Assembly: GCF_004362245.1 (NCBI RefSeq)
Contig: NZ_SNWM01000004.1
Coordinates: 186,001 to 250,000 of the forward strand
Origin: Pedobacter duraquae
Lineage (GTDB): Bacteria > Bacteroidota > Bacteroidia > Sphingobacteriales > Sphingobacteriaceae
Reading direction: 5' to 3'
Length of the DNA stretch: 64,000 nt
Below, one piece after another: positions 54,279 to 63,792 of the stretch (position 1 is its first letter; the number at the start of each line of letters is the position of its first letter). The position numbers were made by a program, and so were the translations under genes. The notes beneath the pieces were generated by a model that had not been told where the DNA came from, did not search any database, and worked only from the letters and a program-made list of their open reading frames with translations.

Positions 54279-55487
54279 TTATGGAACTCTAGACAATTGA
54301 ATTTCCTTAACGTTACCGTCCTTATCTTTGATTTTAACTGTAGTGGTGTCACCAGTCATCACTCCTTCTGAACCACCATTGACCCAATTACACAGATTAA
54401 TGTTGGCACAAGATTTTCCATCTATTTCCAGAATCTCTTCTCCCACATTAACCTTTCCCTTCAAACTTTCCCATACCACACCTACCACCAACTTATTCTG
54501 GTCTATTACAGGTTTGAACGCCCAAAGTTTCTCCTGTAAATCATAGCTATGTTTTGCCGTACTGAAATAAAACTGGTGATGCAGAAAATCCAAGGTGATC
54601 GGACCATAATCAAGTAGTTTTGTCCCGAGCCTACTGTTGTTACTTTTTGATGTTTCGGTTATCACGTTTGTAAATACCGATTCATTTACATCTAAAGAGA
54701 AGAGTTTCAGTCGAAATAAGCTATCTGGTTTCTGCAAACCAAGCAAACTTCTGCTGCTAGCCCCATATCCTGACAACAGTTTTTCAAATACCTTGCTGTC
54801 TCCCAGTTTTACAAGGTCTTTATCACTAAGTCTTAGGAAATTGTAGGTTCCACTATCAAATCCAACCTTCAGGATCTTATGATCAGAAAGCTTCACCGTT
54901 ATAAAAGGATAGCTCTGCGGTTCGCCCCAACTCAGTTCCGACTGCCTACCATGATCCAAAGTTAATTTAGTCTCATCGTCTGTTATGATCAACATACGTT
55001 TCGCAGGGCTGATCTGTATTATCGAGTTGCGAAAAATATTGCTGCCCAATACACCATCAATTTCAAGACATTTGTAAAGCTCACTTTCGGAAACCAACGC
55101 CGGTATCCCGTTGAACACAAGGCCTTGAAGTTTGAACTCCTTAATAGAAACAATAGGTAAAGAAGTTTTATTTCCCGCGGCATCGGTGATGTCCGTCTTA
55201 TTAATTACTTCCGATTTGATCTCCTTAAATAATTCAGCCCCGATCTGAGTCGGAGCACCAGTATCGAAAAGAAATTTGTATTTCTTCCCGTTAAAGTGCG
55301 GCGTAAGATAAATCCTGCCATTAATGAATTCGTAGGGTATCTCTTCGTAATAATGCTTACCATTAATTCCTCCTTTATTAAAGGTAACCCGCTGAGCATA
55401 AACCTTACTGACGCAGGATATCAATATAGCGCAACAGATAATAGTTCTTAAGAAAATGTTTGTCCGTTTGCGCTGTATGGTAGCCAT
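54279..55487 (-). CDS. Exported retropepsin-like aspartyl protease with C-terminal PDZ-like domain
   Basis: A 402-residue exported protein: signal peptide (1 to about 31), an aspartyl-protease domain (about 35-250) with the single-lobe catalytic motif YKFLFDTGAPTQIG and the flap/second motif IDGVLGSNIFRNS, then a PDZ-like C-terminus (about 330-400; GKVNVGEEILEIDGKS). Two copies are needed for activity in this class, so it probably dimerises. It acts in the periplasm. A 12-base motif TATCTTAGGTGG ends right at its ATG. Confidence 0.88.
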   Translation of the reverse strand: MATIQRKRTNIFLRTIICCAILISCVSKVYAQRVTFNKGGINGKHYYEEIPYEFINGRIYLTPHFNGKKYKFLFDTGAPTQIGAELFKEIKSEVINKTDITDAAGNKTSLPIVSIKEFKLQGLVFNGIPALVSESELYKCLEIDGVLGSNIFRNSIIQISPAKRMLIITDDETKLTLDHGRQSELSWGEPQSYPFITVKLSDHKILKVGFDSGTYNFLRLSDKDLVKLGDSKVFEKLLSGYGASSRSLLGLQKPDSLFRLKLFSLDVNESVFTNVITETSKSNNSRLGTKLLDYGPITLDFLHHQFYFSTAKHSYDLQEKLWAFKPVIDQNKLVVGVVWESLKGKVNVGEEILEIDGKSCANINLCNWVNGGSEGVMTGDTTTVKIKDKDGNVKEIQLSRVP

Positions 55488-55548
55488 CCACCTAAGATAA
55501 GAATAACCAATTTAAAACTTCGGTTAATTATGCGCTGTACTACTGTAC

Positions 55549-55588
55549 CGCGCAAAAATAGAACGCTCGCAAGCAGCATTTTTGCGCG
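55549..55588. repeat. Inverted repeat between the protease and heme-oxygenase genes
   Basis: A perfect 11-bp stem (CGCGCAAAAAT with ATTTTTGCGCG) has an 18-base loop that itself contains GCTCGCAAGC. It lies 8 bases past the stop of the heme-oxygenase gene and may stop or stabilise its transcript, though no T-run follows the stem. Confidence 0.55.
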
Positions 55589-55595
55589 AATATTG

Positions 55596-56156
55596 CTAAG
55601 CAGTTGTTATCTCTCCAAATACGTCAGAAAAACGTTCGAAAGTCTCGTTTGCGACTTTAATAGCCAGTAATTCATCAGTTTCGTTTTTCGCTTCTTCGTT
55701 CATTACACCGACGAATTTGGTCCACATCGTTCCAGTAGATTCGCCATAGCCGGAAAAAAAGGAAACACCATCATTAACACCATACTTCGCCAGCATTTGA
55801 ACAATGATCGGACCGCCCATAATCGAACCTTCCATCACATACATCGCCCCAAGGGCCTGTAAAGTATTACTGATTTCAGGAATCTTCACGTCAGATAACT
55901 CATGTACGTTGCCTCCAAGCTCTTCAATATCTTTCTTCAAATATTCAGAATTTCGCCTCTCAGAATGATCTGGTAGTAAATCCGTTGTGATATAGGGCGC
56001 TATAGCTGCTTCTACCGCTTTAAAATAAGCGTAAAAATGTTTTAATAACTCCGCGTAGTCTGTGTTATTGCGGATCGCTTTTAATTTAAATATTACTTTC
56101 TTCTCAAGCTCCTGATGCGCGGCCTTTGTTGCCTCTTTGATATTTGTACTTAACAT
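55596..56156 (-). CDS. Heme oxygenase (biliverdin-producing) family protein
   Basis: A 186-residue all-helical protein of the heme-oxygenase family. The proximal heme ligand is probably His14 in KAAHQELEKK; the distal helix includes YVMEGSIMGGPIIVQML with the Gly-rich kink. It opens heme to biliverdin, releasing iron and CO, for iron supply or chromophore making. No phytochrome gene is adjacent. It is divergent from the Crp-type regulator. Confidence 0.9.
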   Translation of the reverse strand: MLSTNIKEATKAAHQELEKKVIFKLKAIRNNTDYAELLKHFYAYFKAVEAAIAPYITTDLLPDHSERRNSEYLKKDIEELGGNVHELSDVKIPEISNTLQALGAMYVMEGSIMGGPIIVQMLAKYGVNDGVSFFSGYGESTGTMWTKFVGVMNEEAKNETDELLAIKVANETFERFSDVFGEITTA

Positions 56157-56297
56157 ATCTTCAATACTAATAATTTCTAATCAGTAATCGTAATGCTTTC
56201 TCCGAAATTTATTTTAGATCAGAAGATTTAAGAATGCATGTATCGCAATTATTCATGCAATTGAACTTTTAACTACCTTTATCATAAAAACGAAGCG

Positions 56298-56870
56298 ATG
56301 AATCCGCAGGAAATATTAAAAGCTCATTTATGCAAAACAATTAATCTGACGGAAGAAGAATTCAATTACGTTTTCTCTCATTTCAAACCGAAGCGCTTTA
56401 AAAAAGGTGAAAAAATTATTACTGAGGGCGATATTGTTCATGATGAATATTTTGTGTTGAGTGGCTGCCTAAAAACATATTATATCAATGACAATCAAAA
56501 AATGTTCATTCTACAGTTCGCAATGTGTACCTGGTGGGCTTCAGATTACGACGCATTGTATAACGGAGCCAGAGCTATTATCAATCTGGACTGCATCACC
56601 GATACAGAAGTGCTATGCTTGTCTGACGTAGATCGTGAGAAACTTTGTACTGAGTTCGATCAGATCGCTTACTTTTTTCGCTGGAGGTCCAACAGAGGTT
56701 ATGTTGCGTCGCAGAAGCGACTACTGTCATTCATGAACAATGACGCAAAATACCGCTATGAAGAGTTACTTAGCATGTATCCGCAATTGTACAACCTAGT
56801 GCCGAAACACTTAATTGCCGCTTATCTAGGCGTTTCAAGGGAAACATTAAGTCGGCTATACAACGAGTAA
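56298..56870 (+). CDS. Crp/Fnr-family transcriptional regulator
   Basis: A 190-residue regulator with a cyclic-nucleotide-binding-like beta-roll (about 20-120; FKKGEKIITEGDIVHDEYFVLSGCLK, given as KKGEKIITEGDIVHDEYF) and a C-terminal HTH (HLIAAYLGVSRETLSRLYNE, near 172-190). No cluster of cysteines for an iron-sulfur centre is present, so it is not an Fnr oxygen sensor. It is divergent from the heme-oxygenase gene and may control it. It is convergent with the PAS kinase. Confidence 0.9.
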   Translation: MNPQEILKAHLCKTINLTEEEFNYVFSHFKPKRFKKGEKIITEGDIVHDEYFVLSGCLKTYYINDNQKMFILQFAMCTWWASDYDALYNGARAIINLDCITDTEVLCLSDVDREKLCTEFDQIAYFFRWRSNRGYVASQKRLLSFMNNDAKYRYEELLSMYPQLYNLVPKHLIAAYLGVSRETLSRLYNE

Positions 56871-56880
56871 AAGAACTATA

Positions 56881-59280
56881 CTAACGACCAGCAGGTAAGC
56901 TAAAATAAAATGTGGATCCTTTTCCTTGCTCACTATCCACCCAAATTTTTCCACCGTGGTGTTGCACAATCTCTGCACTTAAGTATAAACCAATCCCAAA
57001 TCCGGAAATCGTTCCTGTATTTCCATTCTCTACACGATAATAACGGTCAAATATTTTACGCACGTCCTGAGGAGCAATGCCGATCCCCTCATCCCGCACA
57101 CTTACCAATACCTCATATTGATTTATTGTGCAAGCGATGCGAATCGTGGTAAGAGGTGCTGAATATTTTACTGCATTACTGATCAAATTGGAAATTACTG
57201 AATTGACTTTATCACGATCAGCATAAACTTCAACTAACTTACCGCTTTCTACCAGCCTGATGTCGTGACTTTGTACACTTAATTTCATTTCCTCAATAAT
57301 CTCTCTGGCAAGTTCTTCCACATCAAAAACCTTTTTCACAATGATAATCTTGCCTGATTCTAATCGCGAGATATCAAGGAACCCATTGATCATCGCTGTC
57401 ATCCGCTTAATCTGCGCATCAGCTTTGGTCATCGCTTCAGCCAGAAACTGATCACCATTGTTTTTAAGTTTCGCATTTGCTACCTGCACAATAGCCTTCA
57501 GTGAGGTTAAAGGTGTTTTAAGCTCGTGGCTTACCATCCCTATAAAATCATTTTTACGCATTTCATCCTGCTTGCGTTCAGTAATTTCATGCAGTACGCC
57601 GGTAAAATAGTCTTTGCCATCGTAGTGCTGCATCGTGCCCATCCCTCTTACCCAGCGGATTGTCCCATCATGAAAACCAATCACCGGGTACTCCATATCG
57701 AATTGTTTACCTTCAGTGAATGCTGCTTCAACCATATCGGCGGCACGTTTGCGGTAATCGGGGTGAATTTGGTTGATAGCGGCATCATAAGGGACTTCTT
57801 CATCGGGCAGAAATCCAAAAAATTCCTTAAGCTTTGGAGAAGCCACAAAAATACGGTCTGCAGCATTAATAAAAAAGGTACCTAAGCCCGCCGCGTCAAT
57901 AGCCATACGCAAACTTTCTTCCGCTTGCTCAACTTGTTTCGCGGCCAAAAACTGCTCGGTAATCTCCATGACTACTCCAGTAAATGCAGAAAATGCACCT
58001 GATGGATCTGCTTTTAAATTACCTATGGCACGCAGCCAGCGTAGTTTGTTATCATGTAGCCCAATCACCGGATAAGTGACATCGTAATCACCATTGTTAT
58101 AAATTGCATTCTCGAGTTTCGTAGACACATACCCCCGATAATCGTCTGTAATCTGTGCCAATGCCTGTTCGATAGATAATGCTTCATGAGGAAAATAGCC
58201 GAATAACTCTTTTAAGCGCGAGTCAGTAATGAATTCCCTGGTTGCGGAATGAATATACCAGGTGCCAAAGTTTGCTGCACTTATCGCAAGGCGTAAAGCA
58301 ATCTGACTTTCTTCAATCTTGGCCTGAGCCTCTATTAATTTTTGATTCACCAACGCCAGCTCCTCGTTTGTGGAAGTAAGTTCTTCATTTGAGGCAGCCT
58401 GCTCCTCATTAGTAGCTGCCATTTCTTCATTTATGGCCTGCAATTTTTCAGAACTTCTGGCCAGGGATTCTTCCCATTGCTTACGATCAGTAACGTCCCT
58501 GGTAGTTCCCGCTACGGCTTCCACCTCGCCCTCGTCATTAAGTACTGGTGTTAAGATATAATCATATACGCGCCTACCTAAAATAGCATGCGGAAACGAT
58601 ACCTCACCGCGGACGGGTTGTTTCGTTTTAACAATCAAATCAATCTCCCTTTCATGCATTTCTGCATGCCAGGGTTCGTAACCATTTTCCAATAAACTTT
58701 TACCTACGGCTGTTTCCCATGTTTTACCCCACATTGATAGTAACGCTCCGTTGGCATAGGTAAAACGATAATCCAGGTCAAACACATACATCAAATCAGG
58801 TGTAGCCGAGGTGATTGTTTCATAAACTCTTTTTTGCTGATCGGAAAACACTCTCGCCATCCTCAAAGCTTCTTCCGCATTTTTATGTTCTGTGATATCG
58901 CTCGCCGTACCGAACCACTCAATGATATTTCCCTGCTTATCCAGGATTGGAACTGCTCTTGAAAAAGTCCATCCTGGTGTACGATCAGCACGTAACACGC
59001 GGTGCTCTAACTGGAAGATTTTCTTCTCCCTTATGGCATCTGCTATAGCTTTCCGAACTTTCTCAAGATCATCAGGAAAAATATTATCAGTCTGCCAGTC
59101 GGTCGTTGGCTCAAGTGCATCCTTCAAAAACCCGCGTCCATCAAGTTCCCGCATCACGCTCCAGTCAGCACTCAAACTATAAACAACATCGGAAGATGCA
59201 TTAATTAAGGCCTGAAAGCGATCTTCACTTCCAGCTGCATTGTCTTTATTAGGTAATGGTTTATCGGACGCTTCACTCAT
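56881..59280 (-). CDS. Multi-PAS cytosolic sensor histidine kinase
   Basis: A 799-residue soluble kinase: four PAS or PAC domains (about 22-135, 150-270, 325-445 and 450-575), with an Asn/Glu/Thr-rich coil (EEMAATNEEQAASNEELTST) between the second and third, then HisKA (acceptor in GMVSHELKTPLTSLKA) and an ATPase with N, G1 (DEGIGIA) and G2 (GFGIGLYL) boxes. No GAF or PHY domains, so it is not a phytochrome. It may sense redox or small molecules through PAS. No response regulator is adjacent, and it is divergent from a second PAS kinase. Confidence 0.93.
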   Translation of the reverse strand: MSEASDKPLPNKDNAAGSEDRFQALINASSDVVYSLSADWSVMRELDGRGFLKDALEPTTDWQTDNIFPDDLEKVRKAIADAIREKKIFQLEHRVLRADRTPGWTFSRAVPILDKQGNIIEWFGTASDITEHKNAEEALRMARVFSDQQKRVYETITSATPDLMYVFDLDYRFTYANGALLSMWGKTWETAVGKSLLENGYEPWHAEMHEREIDLIVKTKQPVRGEVSFPHAILGRRVYDYILTPVLNDEGEVEAVAGTTRDVTDRKQWEESLARSSEKLQAINEEMAATNEEQAASNEELTSTNEELALVNQKLIEAQAKIEESQIALRLAISAANFGTWYIHSATREFITDSRLKELFGYFPHEALSIEQALAQITDDYRGYVSTKLENAIYNNGDYDVTYPVIGLHDNKLRWLRAIGNLKADPSGAFSAFTGVVMEITEQFLAAKQVEQAEESLRMAIDAAGLGTFFINAADRIFVASPKLKEFFGFLPDEEVPYDAAINQIHPDYRKRAADMVEAAFTEGKQFDMEYPVIGFHDGTIRWVRGMGTMQHYDGKDYFTGVLHEITERKQDEMRKNDFIGMVSHELKTPLTSLKAIVQVANAKLKNNGDQFLAEAMTKADAQIKRMTAMINGFLDISRLESGKIIIVKKVFDVEELAREIIEEMKLSVQSHDIRLVESGKLVEVYADRDKVNSVISNLISNAVKYSAPLTTIRIACTINQYEVLVSVRDEGIGIAPQDVRKIFDRYYRVENGNTGTISGFGIGLYLSAEIVQHHGGKIWVDSEQGKGSTFYFSLPAGR

Positions 59281-59512
59281 TCGAAAAAAATGTATAATGT
59301 TAAAAATAGTAAACGTAATTTATTTTTACACTAGCTTTTTTTTAATTCGGTATAATTATGTTTTGGCGCAACATGTTCAGATGTGATGCTATTATCTTGT
59401 TTGGGAGCCGCTTACACCTCAAGTTTGATTGCGAGCAGTTCTTATATTAAATCAATAAATCCATGAGCAATGATTTTTAGCATTTTTAGGAATATTTTTT
59501 AATTTCGTTTAT
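59281..59512. other. Control region between two divergent PAS kinases
   Basis: A 232-base AT-rich gap holding both promoters. No exact TAnnTTTG box or strong hairpin is visible, and no short gene. Confidence 0.5.
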
Positions 59513-60643
59513 ATGGAAAACGAGAGCCAAATGCAGCCAGGTTTATCAACAGACGTTCTGATTTTGTCACAACAGAAACAGGCCATACTTTCCGCTATTA
59601 TCGCCAATTCAGACGACACGATCATTAGTAAGACGTTGCAGGGTATTATCACAACCTGGAATCCAGCAGCCGAAAGGATGTTTGGCTATACGGAGACCGA
59701 GGCTATTGGAAAACATATTTCCTTGATCATCCCAACTGATCGCCTGAGTGAAGAGGTATTTATCATGACAGAAATATCTAATGGCAAACGGGTAAGTCAC
59801 TTTGAAACAATAAGAATTTCTAAATCAGGTAAGACAATACCCCTATCACTATCAATTTCCCCGATAATTGACCATGAAGGACGTGTAATTGGCGCATCAA
59901 AAATTGCCCGCGACATCACTGAGCAACTTGCTGTTATTGAGGAGAATGCCCGTCTTTATGAACAGGTTAAAATGCTCAATGAAAAGAAAGATGAGTTTAT
60001 TGCCTTAGCGAGTCATGAACTCAAAACACCGCTTACCAGTATTCAGGGCTATTTGCAAATTCTGACGAGAACAGTTACAGACGAACGCAGTCAGACATTT
60101 TTACAAAAAGCGGGACAGAGCGTAAAACGAGTTAGCAACATGATTTCTGAATTATTGGATGTCTCGAAAATTGATGCTGGAAAACTCCAGCTCAACACCG
60201 AGTGCTTTGACATCCACAAGTTAACAGAAGAAGCTGTGGAAATGCTTTCTCATAATAATAAACAAATCGATATCCGTATTAATGCCGCGTCAAAACCTGT
60301 ATTAGTTAACGGCGACCCGCACCGTATCGAACAGGTAATTATTAATCTCCTCACAAACGCTATCCGATATTCCCCAGGCACGAAAGAAATCCTCGTTCAT
60401 CTGAAGCAGGAAGAAGATGTTGTAAAAATTGGCGTTCAGGACTTCGGAATCGGTATTCCAGCGGATAAGCTAAAAAATATTTTCTCTAAATACTACCGCG
60501 TAAACTCTGGCAACACGCAGATTTCAGGACTGGGCATTGGCCTTTACTTATGTGAGGAGATCATACAGCGCCACAACGGGCAGATCCAAGTGGAAAGTGA
60601 AGTCGGGGTTGGAAGCACATTTTGGTTCAAATTACCAATGTAA
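59513..60643 (+). CDS. PAS sensor histidine kinase
   Basis: A 376-residue soluble kinase with one PAS/PAC domain (about 25-145; ITTWNPAAERMFGYTETEAIGK), a coil, HisKA (FIALASHELKTPLTSIQGYL, with the acceptor His) and an ATPase with N (NLLTNAIRYSPG), G1 (DFGIGIP) and G2 (GLGIGLYLCEE) boxes. It ends three bases from the convergent DinB-like gene. The closely related ATPase sequence in the divergent kinase suggests the two may share a partner. Confidence 0.94.
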   Translation: MENESQMQPGLSTDVLILSQQKQAILSAIIANSDDTIISKTLQGIITTWNPAAERMFGYTETEAIGKHISLIIPTDRLSEEVFIMTEISNGKRVSHFETIRISKSGKTIPLSLSISPIIDHEGRVIGASKIARDITEQLAVIEENARLYEQVKMLNEKKDEFIALASHELKTPLTSIQGYLQILTRTVTDERSQTFLQKAGQSVKRVSNMISELLDVSKIDAGKLQLNTECFDIHKLTEEAVEMLSHNNKQIDIRINAASKPVLVNGDPHRIEQVIINLLTNAIRYSPGTKEILVHLKQEEDVVKIGVQDFGIGIPADKLKNIFSKYYRVNSGNTQISGLGIGLYLCEEIIQRHNGQIQVESEVGVGSTFWFKLPM

Positions 60644-60646
60644 ATT

Positions 60647-61123
60647 TCAATAGCTGTTTTTATTATTAATCAGCTTTTTAAGTAACGAAATCTGACCAAG
60701 ATGATAGTGTGTATGTTCTATAATCCCATGAAGGTTCCTATAATAACTTCCATATTTTGGATCTGAAAAATCTTCAGCAAATTTATCTCCGTCAAGTTTT
60801 TCAATCTCAACAGCTAACTGATCAGCTTCAACAAGCACTTTGTCAATAAGTCTTTGCCAATCCTCTTCGTTTTCAATAGGAGAATGATCAAAACTGAATT
60901 GATCACTTGCATTTAATGGCTCTCCCTGCATAACTTTCAAAACTGCCGCTACGTAATAATTGATGTGAAAAACCAAGGAGGCTATAGTATTTAAATCATA
61001 AATTTTAATGTTAGCATCCTCCCAGGTTACCCCCGTAAGTGCGTCTTTTAAATTTACGTCAGTCCAATTTTCACCAAAATGCACTTCCCTTAAATGTTTT
61101 GCAACCTCCTTGTTTAATTCCAT
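60647..61123 (-). CDS. DinB-like (DUF1572-type) putative metal-binding protein
   Basis: A 158-residue four-helix protein of the DinB/YfiT-like superfamily. Possible metal-binding histidines lie in ASLVFHINYYVAAVLKVM and in GIIEHTHYHLGQISLLKKL. Family members are often transferases acting on small thiols; others have no known role. It is cytosolic. It is convergent with the PAS kinase and lies upstream of a glyoxalase-fold gene on the same strand. Confidence 0.85.
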   Translation of the reverse strand: MELNKEVAKHLREVHFGENWTDVNLKDALTGVTWEDANIKIYDLNTIASLVFHINYYVAAVLKVMQGEPLNASDQFSFDHSPIENEEDWQRLIDKVLVEADQLAVEIEKLDGDKFAEDFSDPKYGSYYRNLHGIIEHTHYHLGQISLLKKLINNKNSY

Positions 61124-61160
61124 ATGCTAATTTTAAGTTAATATACCAATCAGTTAAATC

Positions 61161-61646
61161 TTAGTTGTTATTGATCGGCTCCCATAATTCAACCTTGTTT
61201 CCTTCAAGATCAATGATATGAACAAACTTTCCATAATCGTAAGTTTCAATTTCATCAACAATAGTAACACCCTCCTTCTTCAGTTCTTCTACGAGTGCTA
61301 CTAAATTTTCAACCCGATAGTTGATCATAAAGTCTTTTGTAGATGGATCGAAATATTTGGTGTTTTCAGCAAACGGTGTCCATTGCGTTGATGCCTTTGT
61401 TGCACTGTCTGCTTCCTGATACCAATCAAAAGATGCGCCGTAGGGATTTGTCTCTAATCCAAGGTGCTTTTGATACCATTCTGTGGTTTTCTTAGGGTCT
61501 TTACACTTAAAAAAAACGCCTCCTATCCCTGTTACTTTTTTCATGTTTTTATTTGTTTTTGTTTGGCTCGTTAACACTGTTTTGAATGCGAAACCAAAAC
61601 AAAATGATGTCGCAATTAACAGTACTATAAATATCACATTTTTCAT
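61161..61646 (-). CDS. VOC-family (glyoxalase-fold) protein with N-terminal membrane anchor
   Basis: A 161-residue protein. Residues 1-22 form a hydrophobic anchor (VIFIVLLIATSFCFGFAF); the rest (about 38-158) is one glyoxalase/bleomycin-resistance-type domain (GIGGVFFKCKDPKKTTEWYQKHLGL, then VHIIDLEGNKVELWEP). An alternative start is the ATG at 61544, which would remove the anchor and give the usual soluble protein of this family. The substrate is unknown. It lies beside a second VOC gene on the same strand. Confidence 0.82.
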   Translation of the reverse strand: MKNVIFIVLLIATSFCFGFAFKTVLTSQTKTNKNMKKVTGIGGVFFKCKDPKKTTEWYQKHLGLETNPYGASFDWYQEADSATKASTQWTPFAENTKYFDPSTKDFMINYRVENLVALVEELKKEGVTIVDEIETYDYGKFVHIIDLEGNKVELWEPINNN

Positions 61647-61657
61647 GACGTTTTGTG

Positions 61658-62560
61658 CTAATTACTGTCAAATGCTTGTTGCAATGCTGCAACATCAACC
61701 TTAGTCATGGATCTGAATACCTCTATAACACGGTCGACTTGTGAAGGAGTGCCAGTTTTCAATACTTCAAACATCACTGCGGACGACACCTGCCAGGATA
61801 CGCCGAACTTATCTTTTAACCATCCGCATTGGCCCGGGGTTCCGCCTGCAGAAAGTGCAGACCAGCAATAATCAATTTCTTCTTGTGTATCGCATGTAAC
61901 TAATAATGAAACGGCTTCATTAAACGTAAAATCATGTTGATGCGCACTATCCATCGCCGCTAACCAGGTTTCATCTATATTGAAATCGGCATACATCAAT
62001 GTACCTTCCTGATCAGGTGCCATCCCTCCAGGATACCGGGCTGATATACCACGTTTACCGTCTTTAAACACCGAGCAATAAAAATCAATGGCCTCTTCTG
62101 CCCTGCCCGCTCCTTCGCCTGTATACATGAGCGATGGAACTACAGCTGGCCTTTGCTCTCCCTCCGGTTTCGTCAGCATTAATTGCCAGTTTACACCGTA
62201 TTTATCTGCCACCCACCCATAGCGTTCGCTAAAAGGGTAATGATCCAAAGGCATCATTATTTTTCCATCGTCAATCAATTTACTCCATAACTCGTCTATC
62301 TGTTTTATAGCATCCTTATCGCGTGAAGGATCAAAATTTATCATGAAAGAAATGGACGGGCTGATCTTAAAAGGAGCTTCGCCGCTGATCCCGAGAAACG
62401 TATACCCGGCAAAAGTAAATTCAACTACCTCACATTCGCCTCCTGGTATCGAAAACTGATTAACAAAGCTGATCGCTGAATCAGGCATTAAAGTAGTGTA
62501 AAACTCGGCCGCCTCATGCGCTGGGCGGTTGAACCAAAGATGTGCTTTAATAGGTTGCAT
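61658..62560 (-). CDS. Double VOC-domain protein, PhnB-like
   Basis: A 300-residue protein with two consecutive PhnB-type domains (about 1-140 and 150-295). Each begins with an AHLWFNRPAHEAAEFYTTLM- or GRAEEAIDFYCSVFKDG-like stretch, with a DKYGVNWQLMLT or DKFGVSWQVSS ending. The family resembles 3-demethylubiquinone-9 3-methyltransferase-like proteins, in spite of which no methyl transfer is expected. The start is the ATG at 62560. It is probably cotranscribed with the anchored VOC gene after a 12-base gap. Confidence 0.88.
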   Translation of the reverse strand: MQPIKAHLWFNRPAHEAAEFYTTLMPDSAISFVNQFSIPGGECEVVEFTFAGYTFLGISGEAPFKISPSISFMINFDPSRDKDAIKQIDELWSKLIDDGKIMMPLDHYPFSERYGWVADKYGVNWQLMLTKPEGEQRPAVVPSLMYTGEGAGRAEEAIDFYCSVFKDGKRGISARYPGGMAPDQEGTLMYADFNIDETWLAAMDSAHQHDFTFNEAVSLLVTCDTQEEIDYCWSALSAGGTPGQCGWLKDKFGVSWQVSSAVMFEVLKTGTPSQVDRVIEVFRSMTKVDVAALQQAFDSN

Positions 62561-62698
62561 AAGTAAATAAATTTGATGTCGGTTAAGGGTTTGACAATCA
62601 AAAATAAGAGATTTTGAATCGTAGCATAAGGGGCATATGTGACAATTTGAGGGCTGGTTGCGACAAGAACAGAACAACTAAGGTGTCATTTAAACGAA

Positions 62699-62730
62699 AA
62701 AAGCAAGAACGTTTATGCGTTCTTGCTTTT
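62699..62730 (-). terminator. Terminator after the DUF6958 gene
   Basis: A perfect 13-bp stem (62699-62711 with 62718-62730) has a six-base loop, with A- and T-rich ends. It separates the DUF6958/azoreductase genes from the double-VOC gene. Confidence 0.88.
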
Positions 62731-62791
62731 ACAAATTTATGTTTATGATATTTCTCTTAATTTGATTGTTTACAATTATTGGCCAATCCGC

Positions 62792-63073
62792 TCAATCAAC
62801 CAGCCTGTATTTTTGAGGTTTACTATTTGTTCTTTCAATTAAGTTTCTCGCTTCGAGATCTAACTTAACAGTCTCGCCATACCACTGCACACCACCTTCA
62901 AACGTATCTTTTACCCTTTGATAAAGTTCCTCCATCAACTCGGTGTGTGTAAGCGCGTTCTTGCTTAGGATCAACAGCAACTCAGCCTTAATCAACTCGT
63001 ACTTGAGCACCGTGATTTTCTTATTCGTTTTACCCGGATCTGGATGGAGCGTTTGGATAGTTTCAGCCTTCAT
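62792..63073 (-). CDS. DUF6958-like small protein
   Basis: A 93-residue cytosolic protein (ETIQTLHPDPGKTNKKI, then TELMEELYQRVKDTFEGGVQWYGETVKLDLEARNLI, given here in part as VQWYGETVKLDLEARN). The shape, a compact winged-helix-like pattern with a conserved WY, fits DUF6958, which I recall as a small Bacteroidota family without known function. The ATG at 63073 starts directly at the conserved part; an earlier one would add 25 residues with no match. It lies after azoR on the same strand. Confidence 0.65.
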   Translation of the reverse strand: MKAETIQTLHPDPGKTNKKITVLKYELIKAELLLILSKNALTHTELMEELYQRVKDTFEGGVQWYGETVKLDLEARNLIERTNSKPQKYRLVD

Positions 63074-63163
63074 AATCGCTTCTTCAAATATTAGACACCT
63101 TTTAAATATGCTGTTCACCCAATCCATTATTTGAGAAAGGCTGAACAACGAAAGTAAAACTAT

Positions 63164-63763
63164 TTATAATTGAATACTATCAATTCCTTTATCAAGCGCT
63201 GTCTGCTGTAGCTCAGCAACCGCAAACCCTTCAGCTCTTACAATTGTAACATCAGTAATTCCAATAAAGCCCAACATAGTTTTGATATAAGGCGTAACGA
63301 AGTCAAAACCTGTAGCCGGTCCCGAACTGTATACACCACCAGTTGTAACAGCAACATATGCTTTTTTTCCGGTTAATAAACCCACAGGGCCTTCCGCTGT
63401 ATATTTAAAGGTTATCCCTGCACGCGCGATGTGGTCAAACCATGACTTCAAAACTGACGAAATACCAAAATTGTACATCGGTGCACCAATCACAAGCACA
63501 TCGGCGTCCATAATTTCTTTAATTGCGTCGTTAGAATGTTTAATGGCTTCCTTATCGGAATCAGTATGATTTTCTACAGGTGTAAAAAATGCATTTAAAT
63601 GAGCTTCCTCAAGATGTGGAAACGGTTTGTTTGTTAAATCATGTACTTGCACAAACGCAGCAGGATCTTGCTCTTTTAAGCGGTCGATAATGGCATCTGC
63701 CAATTTAATGCTGTTTGAAGCCGCACCCCGTGGGCTTGAAATGATATTTAATATTCTTGACAT
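63164..63763 (-). CDS. azoR: FMN-dependent NADH-azoreductase
   Basis: A 199-residue flavodoxin-fold reductase. It has the FMN-phosphate loop SSPRGAASNSIKLAD (9-23), the conserved PMYNFGISSVLKSWFDHIAR and the second flavin segment TTGGVYSSGPATGFD. It reduces azo dyes and quinones with NADH, and is usually part of quinone or thiol-stress defence. Its start is 29 bases from a possible 32-codon ORF; a LysR- or HxlR-type regulator, common near this gene, is not visible here. Confidence 0.96.
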   Translation of the reverse strand: MSRILNIISSPRGAASNSIKLADAIIDRLKEQDPAAFVQVHDLTNKPFPHLEEAHLNAFFTPVENHTDSDKEAIKHSNDAIKEIMDADVLVIGAPMYNFGISSVLKSWFDHIARAGITFKYTAEGPVGLLTGKKAYVAVTTGGVYSSGPATGFDFVTPYIKTMLGFIGITDVTIVRAEGFAVAELQQTALDKGIDSIQL

Positions 63764-63792
63764 AGTTTCTTTTTTTTATGCAAGGTACGCTC

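Noticed and set aside
55596..59280. A bacteriophytochrome operon (heme oxygenase plus sensor kinase)
   Set aside because: The kinase has PAS domains only, with no GAF/PHY bilin-binding part, and a Crp gene lies between.
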